From NCBI GenBank assembly GCA_009908845.1, contig JAAAOQ010000107.1, forward strand, positions 1 through 34,859: DNA of 34,859 nucleotides, given 5' to 3'. The stretch comes from Gammaproteobacteria bacterium (GTDB taxonomy: Bacteria; Pseudomonadota; Gammaproteobacteria; Chromatiales; Chromatiaceae). Positions within the stretch are counted from its first letter, which is position 1; each line of letters begins with the position of its first letter. The position numbers and the translations under genes were made by a program. The notes under the pieces are model-generated. The model was not told where the DNA came from, made no database searches, and worked only from the letters and a program-made list of their open reading frames with translations. Below, piece by piece: positions 1 through 6,279 of this stretch.

Positions 1-674
1 TCAACGAACCACACCGGCCGATCCCGTCCGGGCGCATCCCCGGCCTTTGGGGCTTCCGGTTGTCGATCATCTGGACGCTGATGTCGCTGGTGCTGGCCTT
101 GTTCCTCGGGCCTTGGGTGTTCGTCGCCACGGTCCTCGGGCTCGCCCTCGCCTGGGCCTACAGCGCGCCGCCGCTGCGGCTCAAGCAGAACGGCTGGCTC
201 GGCAACGCCGCTGTCGGCTTCTCGTACGAGAGCCTGGCCTGGATCACCGGCGCCGCCGTGATGCTCGGCGGCGCCCTGCCCGACGGGCGCATCCTGCTGC
301 TCGCCTTCCTCTACGGACTCGGCGCCCATGGCATCATGACCCTGAACGACTTCAAGGCGATCGAGGGCGATAAGCAGATGGGCGTGCGCTCATTGCCGGT
401 GCAGCTTGGCGTGCGCGGCGCGGCCTGGGTCGCCTGCATCCTGATGATCGTGCCGCAGCTGATCGTCGCCGGCCTGTTGTTCGCCTGGGTGCAGCCCGTG
501 CACGCCTCGGCCGTCGCCGCGCTGGCGATGGTCCAGGTCACATTGATGGTCCGCTTCCTTGAGGACCCGGTGGCCCGCGCAACCTGGTTGAGCGCGCTCG
601 GCGTCACCGTCTATGTCAGCGGAATGATGGTCAGCGCGTTCGCGGCCCGCGCGGCGATTGCAGCCGCCGGCTGA
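1..674 (+). CDS. bchG: Bacteriochlorophyll a synthase BchG, 5' end outside the window
   Basis: This is a membrane UbiA-family prenyltransferase that esterifies bacteriochlorophyllide with geranylgeranyl diphosphate or phytyl diphosphate. The window opens inside the gene: the frame starting at base 3 reads NEPHRPIPSGRIPG, the conserved chlorophyll-synthase motif after the first Asp-rich site. About 223 residues are present. The family is near 300 residues, so roughly the first 80 are missing. Several hydrophobic segments follow (for example LMSLVLALFLGPWVFVATVL), and the second motif, NDFKAIEGDKQMG, is intact. The ATG at base 60 is internal and is not the start. bchP follows 105 bases downstream on the same strand, so the two are probably co-transcribed. 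Chlorophyll a synthase (ChlG) is the closest alternative, but the purple-bacterial context favours BchG. Confidence 0.95.
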   Translation, partial: NEPHRPIPSGRIPGLWGFRLSIIWTLMSLVLALFLGPWVFVATVLGLALAWAYSAPPLRLKQNGWLGNAAVGFSYESLAWITGAAVMLGGALPDGRILLLAFLYGLGAHGIMTLNDFKAIEGDKQMGVRSLPVQLGVRGAAWVACILMIVPQLIVAGLLFAWVQPVHASAVAALAMVQVTLMVRFLEDPVARATWLSALGVTVYVSGMMVSAFAARAAIAAAG

Positions 675-779
675 CCGTGCCTCAATCCCAGCCCGAGCAC
701 GGCGGCAAGACATGAGCCTGCGCGGTGGATAGACCCGCATCGTCGTGCCCTACAACAGCTAGCCCCAAAGGTGAGACAG

Positions 780-2018
780 ATGGCGATCTCGGAGACCTAT
801 GACACAGTGGTCGTCGGCGGCGGCCCTGCTGGCGCCACCGCCGCAACCGACCTGGCCAAGCACAACCGCAAGGTCCTGCTGCTGGACCGCCCGGGCCGCA
901 TCAAGCCCTGTGGCGGGGCGATCCCGCCTAAGGCGATCGAAGAGTTCGAGATCCCGGACGAGCAGCTGGTCGCAAAGATCAGCTCGGCGCGGATGGTCGC
1001 CCCGAGCGACCGCCACGTCGACATGCCGATTAACGGCGGCTACGTCGGCATGGTCGACCGCGAGCCATTCGATGAATGGCTGCGCGAGCGCGCGGCCGCC
1101 GCTGGCGCCGAGCGCCGCAATGGGACCTTCACGCGCGTGCTCCGCGACAGCGATGGGACCGCCCTGGTCGAGTTCCGCCCGGCCGAGGCCGCTGATCGGA
1201 ATGCGACCGAGACGGTCCGTGCGCGCGCAGTCATCGGCGCCGACGGCGCGATGTCATCGGTCGCCAAACAATGCGTGCCCGGTGCCAAGGAACTGCCGCA
1301 TGTCGCCGCCTATCATGAGATCGTCCGCTCGCCGGCCCCGACCTCCGGAAAAGGTCTGCACGACTTCGACCCAGCGCGCTGCGACGTCTACTACCAGGGC
1401 AAGCTCTCGCCGGACTTCTACGCCTGGATCTTCCCGCATGGCGAGACGACCAGCATCGGCGTCGGCACAGAGCTGAAGGGCATTTCGCTCCACGATGCGG
1501 TCGATCAGCTGCGCAAGGAGACCGGGCTCGACCAATGCGAGACCTTGCGCCGCGAGGGCGCCCCGATCCCCCTCCATCCGCTGAAGCAATGGGACAACGG
1601 GCGCGATGTCGTGCTCGCCGGCGACGCCGCTGGCGTGGTCGCGCCGGCCTCGGGCGAAGGCATCTACTACGCACTGGTCGGCGGGCGCCTCGCCGGCGAC
1701 GCGGTCGAAGAGCTCCTGGTCACCGGGGACGCCAAGGCCCTCGCCAACGCGCGTAAGCGTTTCATGAAGGCCCATGGCCGCGTGTTCTGGATACTCGGGA
1801 TCATGCAGCGATTCTGGTACAAGAGCGACAAACGCCGCGAGCGCTTCGTCAGCCTCTGCGATGACCCGGACATTCAGCATCTGACCTGGGAGGCCTACAT
1901 GCACAAGCGCTTGGTCAAGGCCAAGCCCGCCGCGCACCTGCGTATCTTCTTCAAAGACATGGCGCATCTACTCGGTGTCGTGTCGCCTTGGCAGAAGGCC
2001 CCGCGTCGGGCCGATTAG
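780..2018 (+). CDS. bchP: Geranylgeranyl diphosphate/bacteriochlorophyll reductase BchP
   Basis: This FAD-dependent reductase saturates three double bonds of the geranylgeranyl tail to give phytyl bacteriochlorophyll, after or together with BchG. The predicted protein is 412 residues, a normal family length. It has an N-terminal dinucleotide-binding GGGPAG (residues 13-18), the family motif CGGAIPPKA near residue 45, a GADGA segment in the middle, and AGDAAGVVAPASGEGI near residue 280 for FAD. An in-frame GTG lies at 771. I chose ATG 780 because AAAGGTGA at 767-774 forms a Shine-Dalgarno sequence at proper spacing, and the protein then begins MAISETYDTVVVGGG as in relatives. It lies downstream of bchG and upstream of the puc operon, so pigment-tail completion is grouped with an antenna that uses the pigment. 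Confidence 0.95.
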   Translation: MAISETYDTVVVGGGPAGATAATDLAKHNRKVLLLDRPGRIKPCGGAIPPKAIEEFEIPDEQLVAKISSARMVAPSDRHVDMPINGGYVGMVDREPFDEWLRERAAAAGAERRNGTFTRVLRDSDGTALVEFRPAEAADRNATETVRARAVIGADGAMSSVAKQCVPGAKELPHVAAYHEIVRSPAPTSGKGLHDFDPARCDVYYQGKLSPDFYAWIFPHGETTSIGVGTELKGISLHDAVDQLRKETGLDQCETLRREGAPIPLHPLKQWDNGRDVVLAGDAAGVVAPASGEGIYYALVGGRLAGDAVEELLVTGDAKALANARKRFMKAHGRVFWILGIMQRFWYKSDKRRERFVSLCDDPDIQHLTWEAYMHKRLVKAKPAAHLRIFFKDMAHLLGVVSPWQKAPRRAD

Positions 2019-2035
2019 GCCCGAGCGATAAGGAC

Positions 2036-2056
2036 GCCCCGGCCATGTGCCGGGGC
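2036..2056 (+). terminator. GC-rich stem-loop after bchP
   Basis: A perfect 8-bp inverted repeat, GCCCCGGC / GCCGGGGC, with a 5-base loop starts 18 bases after the bchP stop. There is no clear T run after it, so it is a candidate transcription end or mRNA 3'-stabilising hairpin, not a textbook intrinsic terminator. Confidence 0.4.
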
Positions 2057-2580
2057 TTGCCGCGCCGCCCCCAACCGTCCCCAACAGCCGTCCCCCTCGT
2101 CTCGTCCCCGACGAGCTCAGGCGGAGCCACAACCTCCCGTCAACGGCGGTCAGCCTCTGACCTGGCAGGCCTGCTGCCTTACCGCCGACACCCTGCTGAC
2201 CAGGCCCGCCAGCACGGCAACAACGGCCCGAGCATTCCCTATCCATAGACACTGCTGTCGACCGCTGTGCCGACCTGACGACCGCTTGCGTGCACTGAGA
2301 CGCGAGGGTCTTCGGCTGGATGGCCCTGCCGCGATCCGACTTCTTTGCGCTAGATCAGTCTCTTGCCGATCTCGGCTGCTGTCGTTTGCAACGCCCTAAG
2401 AATCAGCGCCCGACCCACCGGCCAGGCGCTAAGCGCCTCATTAAAAAGCGTTTCTTCATCTCGCACCGTCCGCTTCCACGACCGCGAGCCCAGCTCAGCG
2501 GTCGCTCGCGCTGGAGCCGGATCGGCTGTTCACCCGAATTTTCGCCCCTGCAAACCGCCGATGGACGTCAACTTCGTCGC

Positions 2581-2598
2581 TGTCAGCCTGCCGAGACA
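2581..2598. promoter_or_regulatory. Putative PpsR/CrtJ operator 1 (most distal)
   Basis: The site reads TGT-N12-ACA (TGTCAGCCTGCCGAGACA), the spacing of the PpsR/CrtJ operator of purple bacteria. Symmetry extends to TGTC/GACA. It lies about 130 bases upstream of the predicted puc transcription start. Of the four sites it is the most GC-rich and the weakest in inner symmetry, so it could be a chance match. Confidence 0.4.
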
Positions 2599-2635
2599 CT
2601 CGATGAAGAGGTCGGTTTCTTCTTTCGCTTCAGAG

Positions 2636-2653
2636 TGTTACACCCTTTAAACA
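2636..2653. promoter_or_regulatory. Putative PpsR/CrtJ operator 2
   Basis: The site reads TGT-N12-ACA (TGTTACACCCTTTAAACA). Its centre lies 47 bp upstream of the third site. The half-sites TGTTA and its mirror TGTTTA are nearly symmetrical, which fits a helix-turn-helix dimer site. Confidence 0.5.
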
Positions 2654-2682
2654 CCGCTCCACAAAGAAACCACAACCGATTC

Positions 2683-2700
2683 TGTACATTTGGGTTGACA
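2683..2700. promoter_or_regulatory. Putative PpsR/CrtJ operator 3, overlapping the -35 box
   Basis: The site reads TGT-N12-ACA (TGTACATTTGGGTTGACA). Its right half is the last bases of the -35 hexamer TTGACA. It is separated by exactly 8 bases from the next palindrome, the arrangement known for cooperatively bound CrtJ/PpsR pairs at photosynthesis promoters. Confidence 0.65.
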
Positions 2701-2722
2701 TTTAGTGCTGTCAAACTAAACT
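2695..2722 (+). promoter_or_regulatory. Sigma70-like promoter of the puc operon
   Basis: The -35 box is TTGACA (2695-2700, perfect consensus). A 16-base spacer separates it from the -10 box TAAACT (2717-2722, four of six). Transcription would start near 2729, leaving a 5' leader of about 140 bases before pucB1. Both boxes lie inside PpsR-type palindromes. Confidence 0.6.
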
Positions 2723-2726
2723 GACA
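2709..2726. promoter_or_regulatory. Putative PpsR/CrtJ operator 4, overlapping the -10 box
   Basis: The site reads TGT-N12-ACA (TGTCAAACTAAACTGACA), with symmetry extending to TGTCA/TGACA. It is the best copy in the cluster. It covers the predicted -10 element, so an occupied site would block RNA polymerase. Confidence 0.7.
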
Positions 2727-2816
2727 GCCATGGAAACGCGATCACGGCCCAAGGAAAGGCCCCCGGCATCGCCGGTCGTACAGTTCGAGCCGACGCCAAC
2801 GTCGACTCGAGTCCCG

Positions 2817-2834
2817 CCGCACAGACTGGTGCGG
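2817..2834 (+). other. Hairpin in the puc 5' leader
   Basis: A perfect 6-bp stem, CCGCAC / GTGCGG, with loop AGACTG ends 21 bases before the pucB1 Shine-Dalgarno sequence. It would be part of the untranslated leader and could affect mRNA stability or ribosome access. No function is shown. Confidence 0.35.
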
Positions 2835-2868
2835 TACTGTCATCGAACCCTTAACGGAGGGTATGTAA

Positions 2869-3012
2869 ATGGCTGACATGAAGAGCGTTTCGGGCCTCAC
2901 GCCTGAGCAAGCAAAAGAATTCCACGAGCAATTCAAGATCACCTACACCGCCTTCGTCGGTATCGCTGCTGTGGCACACATCCTGGTTCTGGCCTGGAAG
3001 CCCTGGTTCTGA
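2869..3012 (+). CDS. pucB: LH2 light-harvesting beta subunit 1
   Basis: This 47-residue antenna polypeptide spans the photosynthetic membrane once and binds bacteriochlorophyll in the LH2 ring with its alpha partner. Family hallmarks are visible: SGLTPEQAKEFHEQF at the N terminus with His19, one hydrophobic helix, His37 in the A-x-x-x-H pattern as the B850 magnesium ligand, and the C-terminal KPWF. It resembles LH2 beta chains (SGLTEEEA...WKPWF type) more than LH1 beta. The start has a strong Shine-Dalgarno GGAGG at 2856-2860. pucA1 follows after 40 bases. Compared with pucB2 it differs at a few N-terminal residues and at Ile24/Val24. It is first in the operon, behind the PpsR-type promoter. 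Confidence 0.93.
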   Translation: MADMKSVSGLTPEQAKEFHEQFKITYTAFVGIAAVAHILVLAWKPWF

Positions 3013-3052
3013 TTCCAGTTTGACCCGAATCTCGATTTAGAGGATTTAACTC

Positions 3053-3280
3053 ATGTTCCAAGACGTCTTCAATTACAAGCCGAAAGAGCAAGACTACCGC
3101 ATCTGGCTGGTCCTGAATCCTGCAACTTGGCTCGTTCCGATCCTGATGTCCGTGTTCCTGCTCGGCATCCTGATCCATGCCTTCCTGTTCTCGGTTGGGC
3201 CATATGGTGAGTACTGGGTTGCTGATGCAGCGCCTGCCGTAGAGGCTGCTCCGGCACCTGCAGCCGCGCCAGCTGAGTAA
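3053..3280 (+). CDS. pucA: LH2 light-harvesting alpha subunit 1 with Ala/Pro-rich tail
   Basis: This 75-residue alpha apoprotein pairs with a beta chain to hold LH2 bacteriochlorophyll. The order is an N-terminal cytoplasmic stretch, the conserved DYRIWLVLNPATWLVP interface segment, one membrane helix with His42 as bacteriochlorophyll ligand, and Tyr54-Trp55, which occupy the region that hydrogen-bonds B850 in LH2. LH1 alpha chains of this family instead carry a KIWLxxDPRR motif, absent here. The last 20 residues (from Val56) are almost only Ala, Pro, Glu and Val. This tail is missing from pucA2. The Shine-Dalgarno is AGAGGA at 3039-3044. A strong hairpin follows the stop before pucB2. Confidence 0.93.
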   Translation: MFQDVFNYKPKEQDYRIWLVLNPATWLVPILMSVFLLGILIHAFLFSVGPYGEYWVADAAPAVEAAPAPAAAPAE

Positions 3281-3332
3281 AAGCTGTTCGCCGAAGGAGC
3301 TGACGGCTCGCCGCAGACTCCGCTACCGCTTC

Positions 3333-3359
3333 TCGTTGGCTCCTGACTCGGAGCAACGA
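3333..3359 (+). other. Intercistronic hairpin between pucA1 and pucB2
   Basis: Ten base pairs (TCGTT-CTCC-type arm at 3333-3343 with one bulged G, pairing with 3350-3359) close a 6-base loop, TGACTC. No T run follows. Hairpins in such positions in antenna operons are known to protect upstream mRNA from 3' exonucleases, so this could raise pucB1A1 dosage over the downstream pair. That role is inferred. Confidence 0.5.
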
Positions 3360-3413
3360 TGACCGCCGCAATCACGACAAGCGGCATCCTTTCATCTCAA
3401 CGGAGATAACAAA

Positions 3414-3557
3414 ATGGCCGACCCCGCAAGCCTTTCGGGCCTGACCCCTGATCAAGCGAAAGAGTTCCACGAGCAATTCAAGGTCACCTACACCGCGTTT
3501 GTCGGTATCGCCGCTGTTGCTCATATTCTCGTCTTGGCCTGGAAGCCCTGGTTCTGA
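3414..3557 (+). CDS. pucB: LH2 light-harvesting beta subunit 2
   Basis: This is the second 47-residue LH2 beta chain, MADPASLSGLTPDQ at the N terminus, with the same membrane helix, His19, His37 and the WKPWF end as the first copy. The amino acids are nearly identical to copy 1 from residue 15 on. Many codons differ at the third position, so the duplication is not recent at the DNA level. The Shine-Dalgarno is GGAGA at 3402-3406. It lies 133 bases after pucA1 and 80 bases before pucA2, giving the order B-A-B-A. Multiple pucBA pairs are common in Chromatiaceae and let the cell vary the LH2 absorption spectrum. Confidence 0.93.
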   Translation: MADPASLSGLTPDQAKEFHEQFKVTYTAFVGIAAVAHILVLAWKPWF

Positions 3558-3637
3558 GCAACCAACGCTTTGATCGGTTACCGATCTAGCACGCTCCAAG
3601 CAACACACCTGATTCCCTGCAAGAGAGGGCAATAAAG

Positions 3638-3808
3638 ATGGCCGAAATCCAAAAACCAAAAAATCCTGAAGACGACTGGAAGGTCTGGCTCGTCCTGAAT
3701 CCTGGCACATGGCTGGTCCCGATCCTGATGTCCGTGTTCCTGCTCGGCATCCTGATCCACGCTTTCCTGTTCACCGTCAGCCCGTACGGCGCGTACTGGG
3801 GCGGTTGA
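3638..3808 (+). CDS. pucA: LH2 light-harvesting alpha subunit 2
   Basis: This 56-residue LH2 alpha chain has an N terminus (MAEIQKPKNPEDDWKVW) close to the NPKDDYKIW type of known LH2 alpha chains. The membrane helix is the same as copy 1, His41 is the bacteriochlorophyll ligand, and Tyr53-Trp54 lie near the end. It stops at GG and lacks the Ala/Pro tail of copy 1. The helix-coding segment shares 41 consecutive identical bases with pucA1, although the flanks differ. The start is set by a purine-rich Shine-Dalgarno, GAGAGGG, at 3623-3629. It is the last gene of the operon, with long inverted repeats downstream. Confidence 0.93.
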   Translation: MAEIQKPKNPEDDWKVWLVLNPGTWLVPILMSVFLLGILIHAFLFTVSPYGAYWGG

Positions 3809-3850
3809 TCAAGCTGCCTAGAGCCGCAGCGGCCTATTGAGAGATTGATA

Positions 3851-3897
3851 GACCGCTGTTACTGACCGATTGAGGCCGTCAAGGGGTCTCAGCGGTC
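3851..3897 (+). terminator. Inverted repeat after pucA2
   Basis: An 8-bp arm GACCGCTG (3851-3858) pairs with CAGCGGTC (3890-3897) around a 31-base loop. A competing shorter pairing, CTGACCG / CGGTCAG, overlaps it. It starts 42 bases after the last puc stop and probably forms part of the mRNA 3' end. There is no T run. Confidence 0.35.
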
Positions 3898-3923
3898 AGC
3901 TGCGATCAACAAGATCGCACCAA

Positions 3924-3986
3924 GCGCCGGTCTCGCGGTTAGCCTCGAATGTCATGAGACATCGGAGCGAAATCGCGGACCGGCGC
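3924..3986. terminator. Long imperfect inverted repeat between puc and sixA
   Basis: The arm GCGCCGGTC-T-CGCG (3924-3937) pairs with CGCGGACCGGCGC (3974-3986), 13 bp with one bulged T. Inside, ATGTC / GACAT forms a second stem around ATGA. It lies between convergent transcription units and could end transcripts from both sides, or be a REP-like element. No T run is seen. Confidence 0.4.
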
Positions 3987-4050
3987 TGGCCGTTTGGGCG
4001 CCAGTAATAGCGTGCCAGGATGCGCAACTGACTGGCCTATCTGTGGTAAC

Positions 4051-4070
4051 AACCCGCAGCAGCGGGCGGA
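4051..4070 (-). terminator. Likely terminator of the HNH-kinase-sixA unit
   Basis: Read on the minus strand, just after the sixA stop, CCCGC-TGCT-GCGGG is followed by TTGTTACC. The stem is only 5-6 bp but GC-rich, the loop is 4 bases, and the tail is T-rich. Confidence 0.4.
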
Positions 4071-4583
4071 TTACTTCATCGCTTTGGCGCGAACGAGGTT
4101 CACCAGCACGCCAGCGCCGGCCACAAGCGAAGACCAGTCTTCGGGCATCTCCAGCCTTGCCAACGCCGCGGTCGGCAGTAGCTTGCCATTGGCCAGCTCC
4201 TCGAGATCACCTTCGGTGAGATAGCGCAGCAGATCCTCGAGACCAGGATTGTGCCCCACCAATAGCAGGCTTGCCGGTTCCTTAGGATACTTGGCGAGCA
4301 CCTGAAGCAGTTCATCAAGCCCGGCATCGTAGACAGCCAGGTCCCATTGGACATCGCGCTTCTTGTAATCGAGCCCTTTGCAGACCTTCAGTGTCGTCTC
4401 GCGCGCACGCTCTGCCGGTGAGCTCACGATCAGAGCCGGAACGAGCCCCTCACGATAGAGCCATTCTCCGATTCGCGGGGCCTCGCGCCTTCCGCGCTTG
4501 GCGAGAGGCCGCTCGATGTCAGAGGCTGCATCAGTGTCCCAGTCGGACTTTGCATGCCGCAGCAACAGCAGCTCGCGAGACAT
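4071..4583 (-). CDS. sixA: SixA-like phosphohistidine phosphatase
   Basis: This is a histidine-phosphatase superfamily protein of 170 residues. SixA removes phosphate from histidine on phosphotransfer proteins such as ArcB or PTS components. The catalytic motif LRHAKSDW has Arg9 and the nucleophile His10. SSPAERARET (residues 54-63) supplies the second conserved arginine, and GHNPG (His111) the second catalytic histidine. The short RHG-like motif with a following Lys-Ser is typical of SixA rather than of phosphoglycerate mutase. It lies 136 bases downstream of the fructosamine-kinase gene on the same strand and may be read from the same transcript. Its real substrate here is not shown by the sequence. 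Confidence 0.85.
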   Translation of the reverse strand: MSRELLLLRHAKSDWDTDAASDIERPLAKRGRREAPRIGEWLYREGLVPALIVSSPAERARETTLKVCKGLDYKKRDVQWDLAVYDAGLDELLQVLAKYPKEPASLLLVGHNPGLEDLLRYLTEGDLEELANGKLLPTAALARLEMPEDWSSLVAGAGVLVNLVRAKAMK

Positions 4584-4719
4584 TCGATAACCAGCGGTTG
4601 GAACGGAGGGAGGGAGGTTGTGCAGCAGACGGCGGTCTAGCCCCCGCCCGCTACCGGAAGCCTTTTAACATAACCGTAACGGAATCGGAAGGAAGCGGCC
4701 AAGCACGCTGATGAAGGCG

Positions 4720-5598
4720 TTAACGCAGCTCGGCGAGGAGTCGGTCGATCATCCCTTCGGCCTGGCTCAGATAACCGCCACCGAACAGGTTCAGATGATT
4801 GAGGATATGGTAGAGGTTGTAGAGCTGCTTGCGGACCTGATAGCCAGCCGGCAGCGGCCAAGCGTCTTCATAGGCTGACCGGAATTGCCCGCCGAATCCG
4901 CCGAACAGTTCGGTCATCGCAAGGTCGGCCTCGCGATCGCCGTAGTAACAGGCCGGATCGAAGATGACGGGCTCGCCGCCGCGAGCATAGCCCAGATTAC
5001 CTCCCCAGAGATCGCCATGCAGCAGCGAGGGGGCCAGGTCCTGATCGATCAGCGCGCCAAAACGGTCGAGCAGTTGCCCCCCACGCTGCTGTAGACGTCC
5101 ACGATAGCCATTGCGACCAGCGAGCTCGAGCTGGAAGCCGAGCCGCTGGTCGCCCCAGAAGCTCACCCAATCCTCGTGCTCGCGATTCGGCTGCGGCGTT
5201 GAGCCGATCGTGTTATCCCGGTCCCAGCCAAAACGCTCGCGCGTGCAGCGGTGCATCGCGGCCAACTGGCGGCCGGCTTCGGCGGCATCGCCGCGACCGC
5301 CGCCGAGCTCGATGTACTCCATTGCAATGAACGACTCGTGGCCAGTCACGCCGGTGCAGACCGGGACCGGGACACGGATGCTGTCGGTCGCCGCCATCTC
5401 AGCCAGACCGGCAGCCTCCGCCTCGAACATCGTCACTAGATCGGCCGCGTTCAGCTTGACGAATAGGCGCCGCTGGCCGTCATCGAGCACGACGGCTCGG
5501 TTGATACAGCCGCCGCCGACGGTCTGCGGACGCCCCGGGCTGAATGGGCCTCCCGAGGCCGTTGCGATCTGATCTGCGATCGATTGCCAATCCGTCAT
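4720..5598 (-). CDS. Fructosamine/ketosamine-3-kinase family protein
   Basis: This 292-residue protein has the aminoglycoside-phosphotransferase fold. The family phosphorylates sugar amines formed by glycation of proteins or amino groups, which makes them unstable and reverses the damage. Visible features are a glycine-rich VGGGCINRAV near residue 27, the invariant lysine in FVKLN (Lys48), catalytic HGDLWGGN at 194-201, and the metal-binding FDPACYYGDREADLAM from residue 213. Length matches the family (about 290). The ATG overlaps the stop of the upstream HNH gene (ATGA), so the two are translationally coupled. The in vivo substrate in bacteria is uncertain. Confidence 0.88.
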   Translation of the reverse strand: MTDWQSIADQIATASGGPFSPGRPQTVGGGCINRAVVLDDGQRRLFVKLNAADLVTMFEAEAAGLAEMAATDSIRVPVPVCTGVTGHESFIAMEYIELGGGRGDAAEAGRQLAAMHRCTRERFGWDRDNTIGSTPQPNREHEDWVSFWGDQRLGFQLELAGRNGYRGRLQQRGGQLLDRFGALIDQDLAPSLLHGDLWGGNLGYARGGEPVIFDPACYYGDREADLAMTELFGGFGGQFRSAYEDAWPLPAGYQVRKQLYNLYHILNHLNLFGGGYLSQAEGMIDRLLAELR

Positions 5599-6224
5599 TG
5601 CGTTGGTAGGTCGTTGGTCACGAGTGGGCCGGTATCCGGGAGACGCTGCAGCAGCGGACTGGTCCGCGGAAAGTGGGCGCGCAGGAATGCCATCTGGTCC
5701 GCGAGCACATTACGCCCCATCAAGTAGATGTACTCGACATGCGTCGGTATAAAGGGCACCGCGAGGAGCTGCATACCAGCCGCCTCGGGCGTCCGCCCGG
5801 CCTTGTAGTTATTGCAGCGGACACAAGCGGTAACCACGTTGTTCCACTCGTCGCGCCCGCCCTTGCTGACCGGTCGGACATGATCGCGCGACAGATGGCG
5901 TGCCGAAAAGCGCCCGCCACAGTAGAGGCAAAGATGATCGTCGCGCTGGAACAGGGTCCGGTTCGAGAGCGGCGGCGTGTAATCGTCGGCCAGCTTGCTC
6001 AGACCATGATGGGTGCCGTGGGTCGCAATGATCGAATGGATCGCGAGCTCACTGCGCTCGCGCGTGCGCGCGTTGATACCGCCGCGCAGCAGGATCATCG
6101 GATTACCACAGGCGTAGGCGACCTGACCGAGGAAATAGAGGCGTGCCGCCGCCCGATAGTCGATCCACTCCAGCGGCATGCCCGCCAGATCGGTGCGCAG
6201 GACTTGTTGGCTCAGTGACAACAT
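5595..6224 (-). CDS. HNH endonuclease domain protein
   Basis: This 209-residue protein has one HNH nuclease domain in its middle. Cys99-x2-Cys102 precedes SRDHVRPVSKGGRDEWNN with Asp114-His115, and Cys134-x2-Cys137 is followed by NNYKAGRTP. These form the zinc-ribbon-supported beta-beta-alpha metal site of HNH nucleases. The N-terminal 90 residues and the C-terminal 60 show no second known domain. It is first in a three-gene minus-strand unit. A promoter-like sequence lies about 55 bases upstream, and its stop overlaps the kinase start. Free-standing HNH proteins of this layout occur widely with no known target. Nothing nearby suggests a restriction or phage system, so the role is open. Confidence 0.85.
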   Translation of the reverse strand: MLSLSQQVLRTDLAGMPLEWIDYRAAARLYFLGQVAYACGNPMILLRGGINARTRERSELAIHSIIATHGTHHGLSKLADDYTPPLSNRTLFQRDDHLCLYCGGRFSARHLSRDHVRPVSKGGRDEWNNVVTACVRCNNYKAGRTPEAAGMQLLAVPFIPTHVEYIYLMGRNVLADQMAFLRAHFPRTSPLLQRLPDTGPLVTNDLPTQ

Positions 6225-6279
6225 GGCGCAATACCCTGTCCTCTATATCGAATTCGACAGCGAGCGGATCGACGTGGCA

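Larger units (their letters stand above)
2019..2868. other. Long intergenic region between bchP and the puc operon
   Basis: These 850 bases hold no convincing gene. Open frames here (for example 2320-2724 on +) have no recognisable domain and run across the operator sites. The first 40 bases contain a GC-rich stem-loop. About 2060-2330 is GC-rich sequence in which I see nothing. From about 2580 the composition becomes AT-richer and carries four TGT-N12-ACA sites, a sigma70-like promoter and a 5' leader of about 140 bases with small hairpins leading to pucB1. Confidence 0.7.

Noticed and set aside
2320-2724. A possible gene upstream of the puc operon
   Set aside because: No domain, no Shine-Dalgarno, and it overlaps the operator sites and the promoter.
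3359-3409. A 16-codon mini-ORF between pucA1 and pucB2
   Set aside because: It has no ribosome binding site, starts inside the hairpin and covers the pucB2 Shine-Dalgarno. Chance is the better explanation.
2869-3808. LH1 (puf) rather than LH2 genes
   Set aside because: The alpha chains lack the DPRR motif of LH1 and carry the LVLNP-TWLVP segment of LH2. No pufL, pufM or pufC follows.
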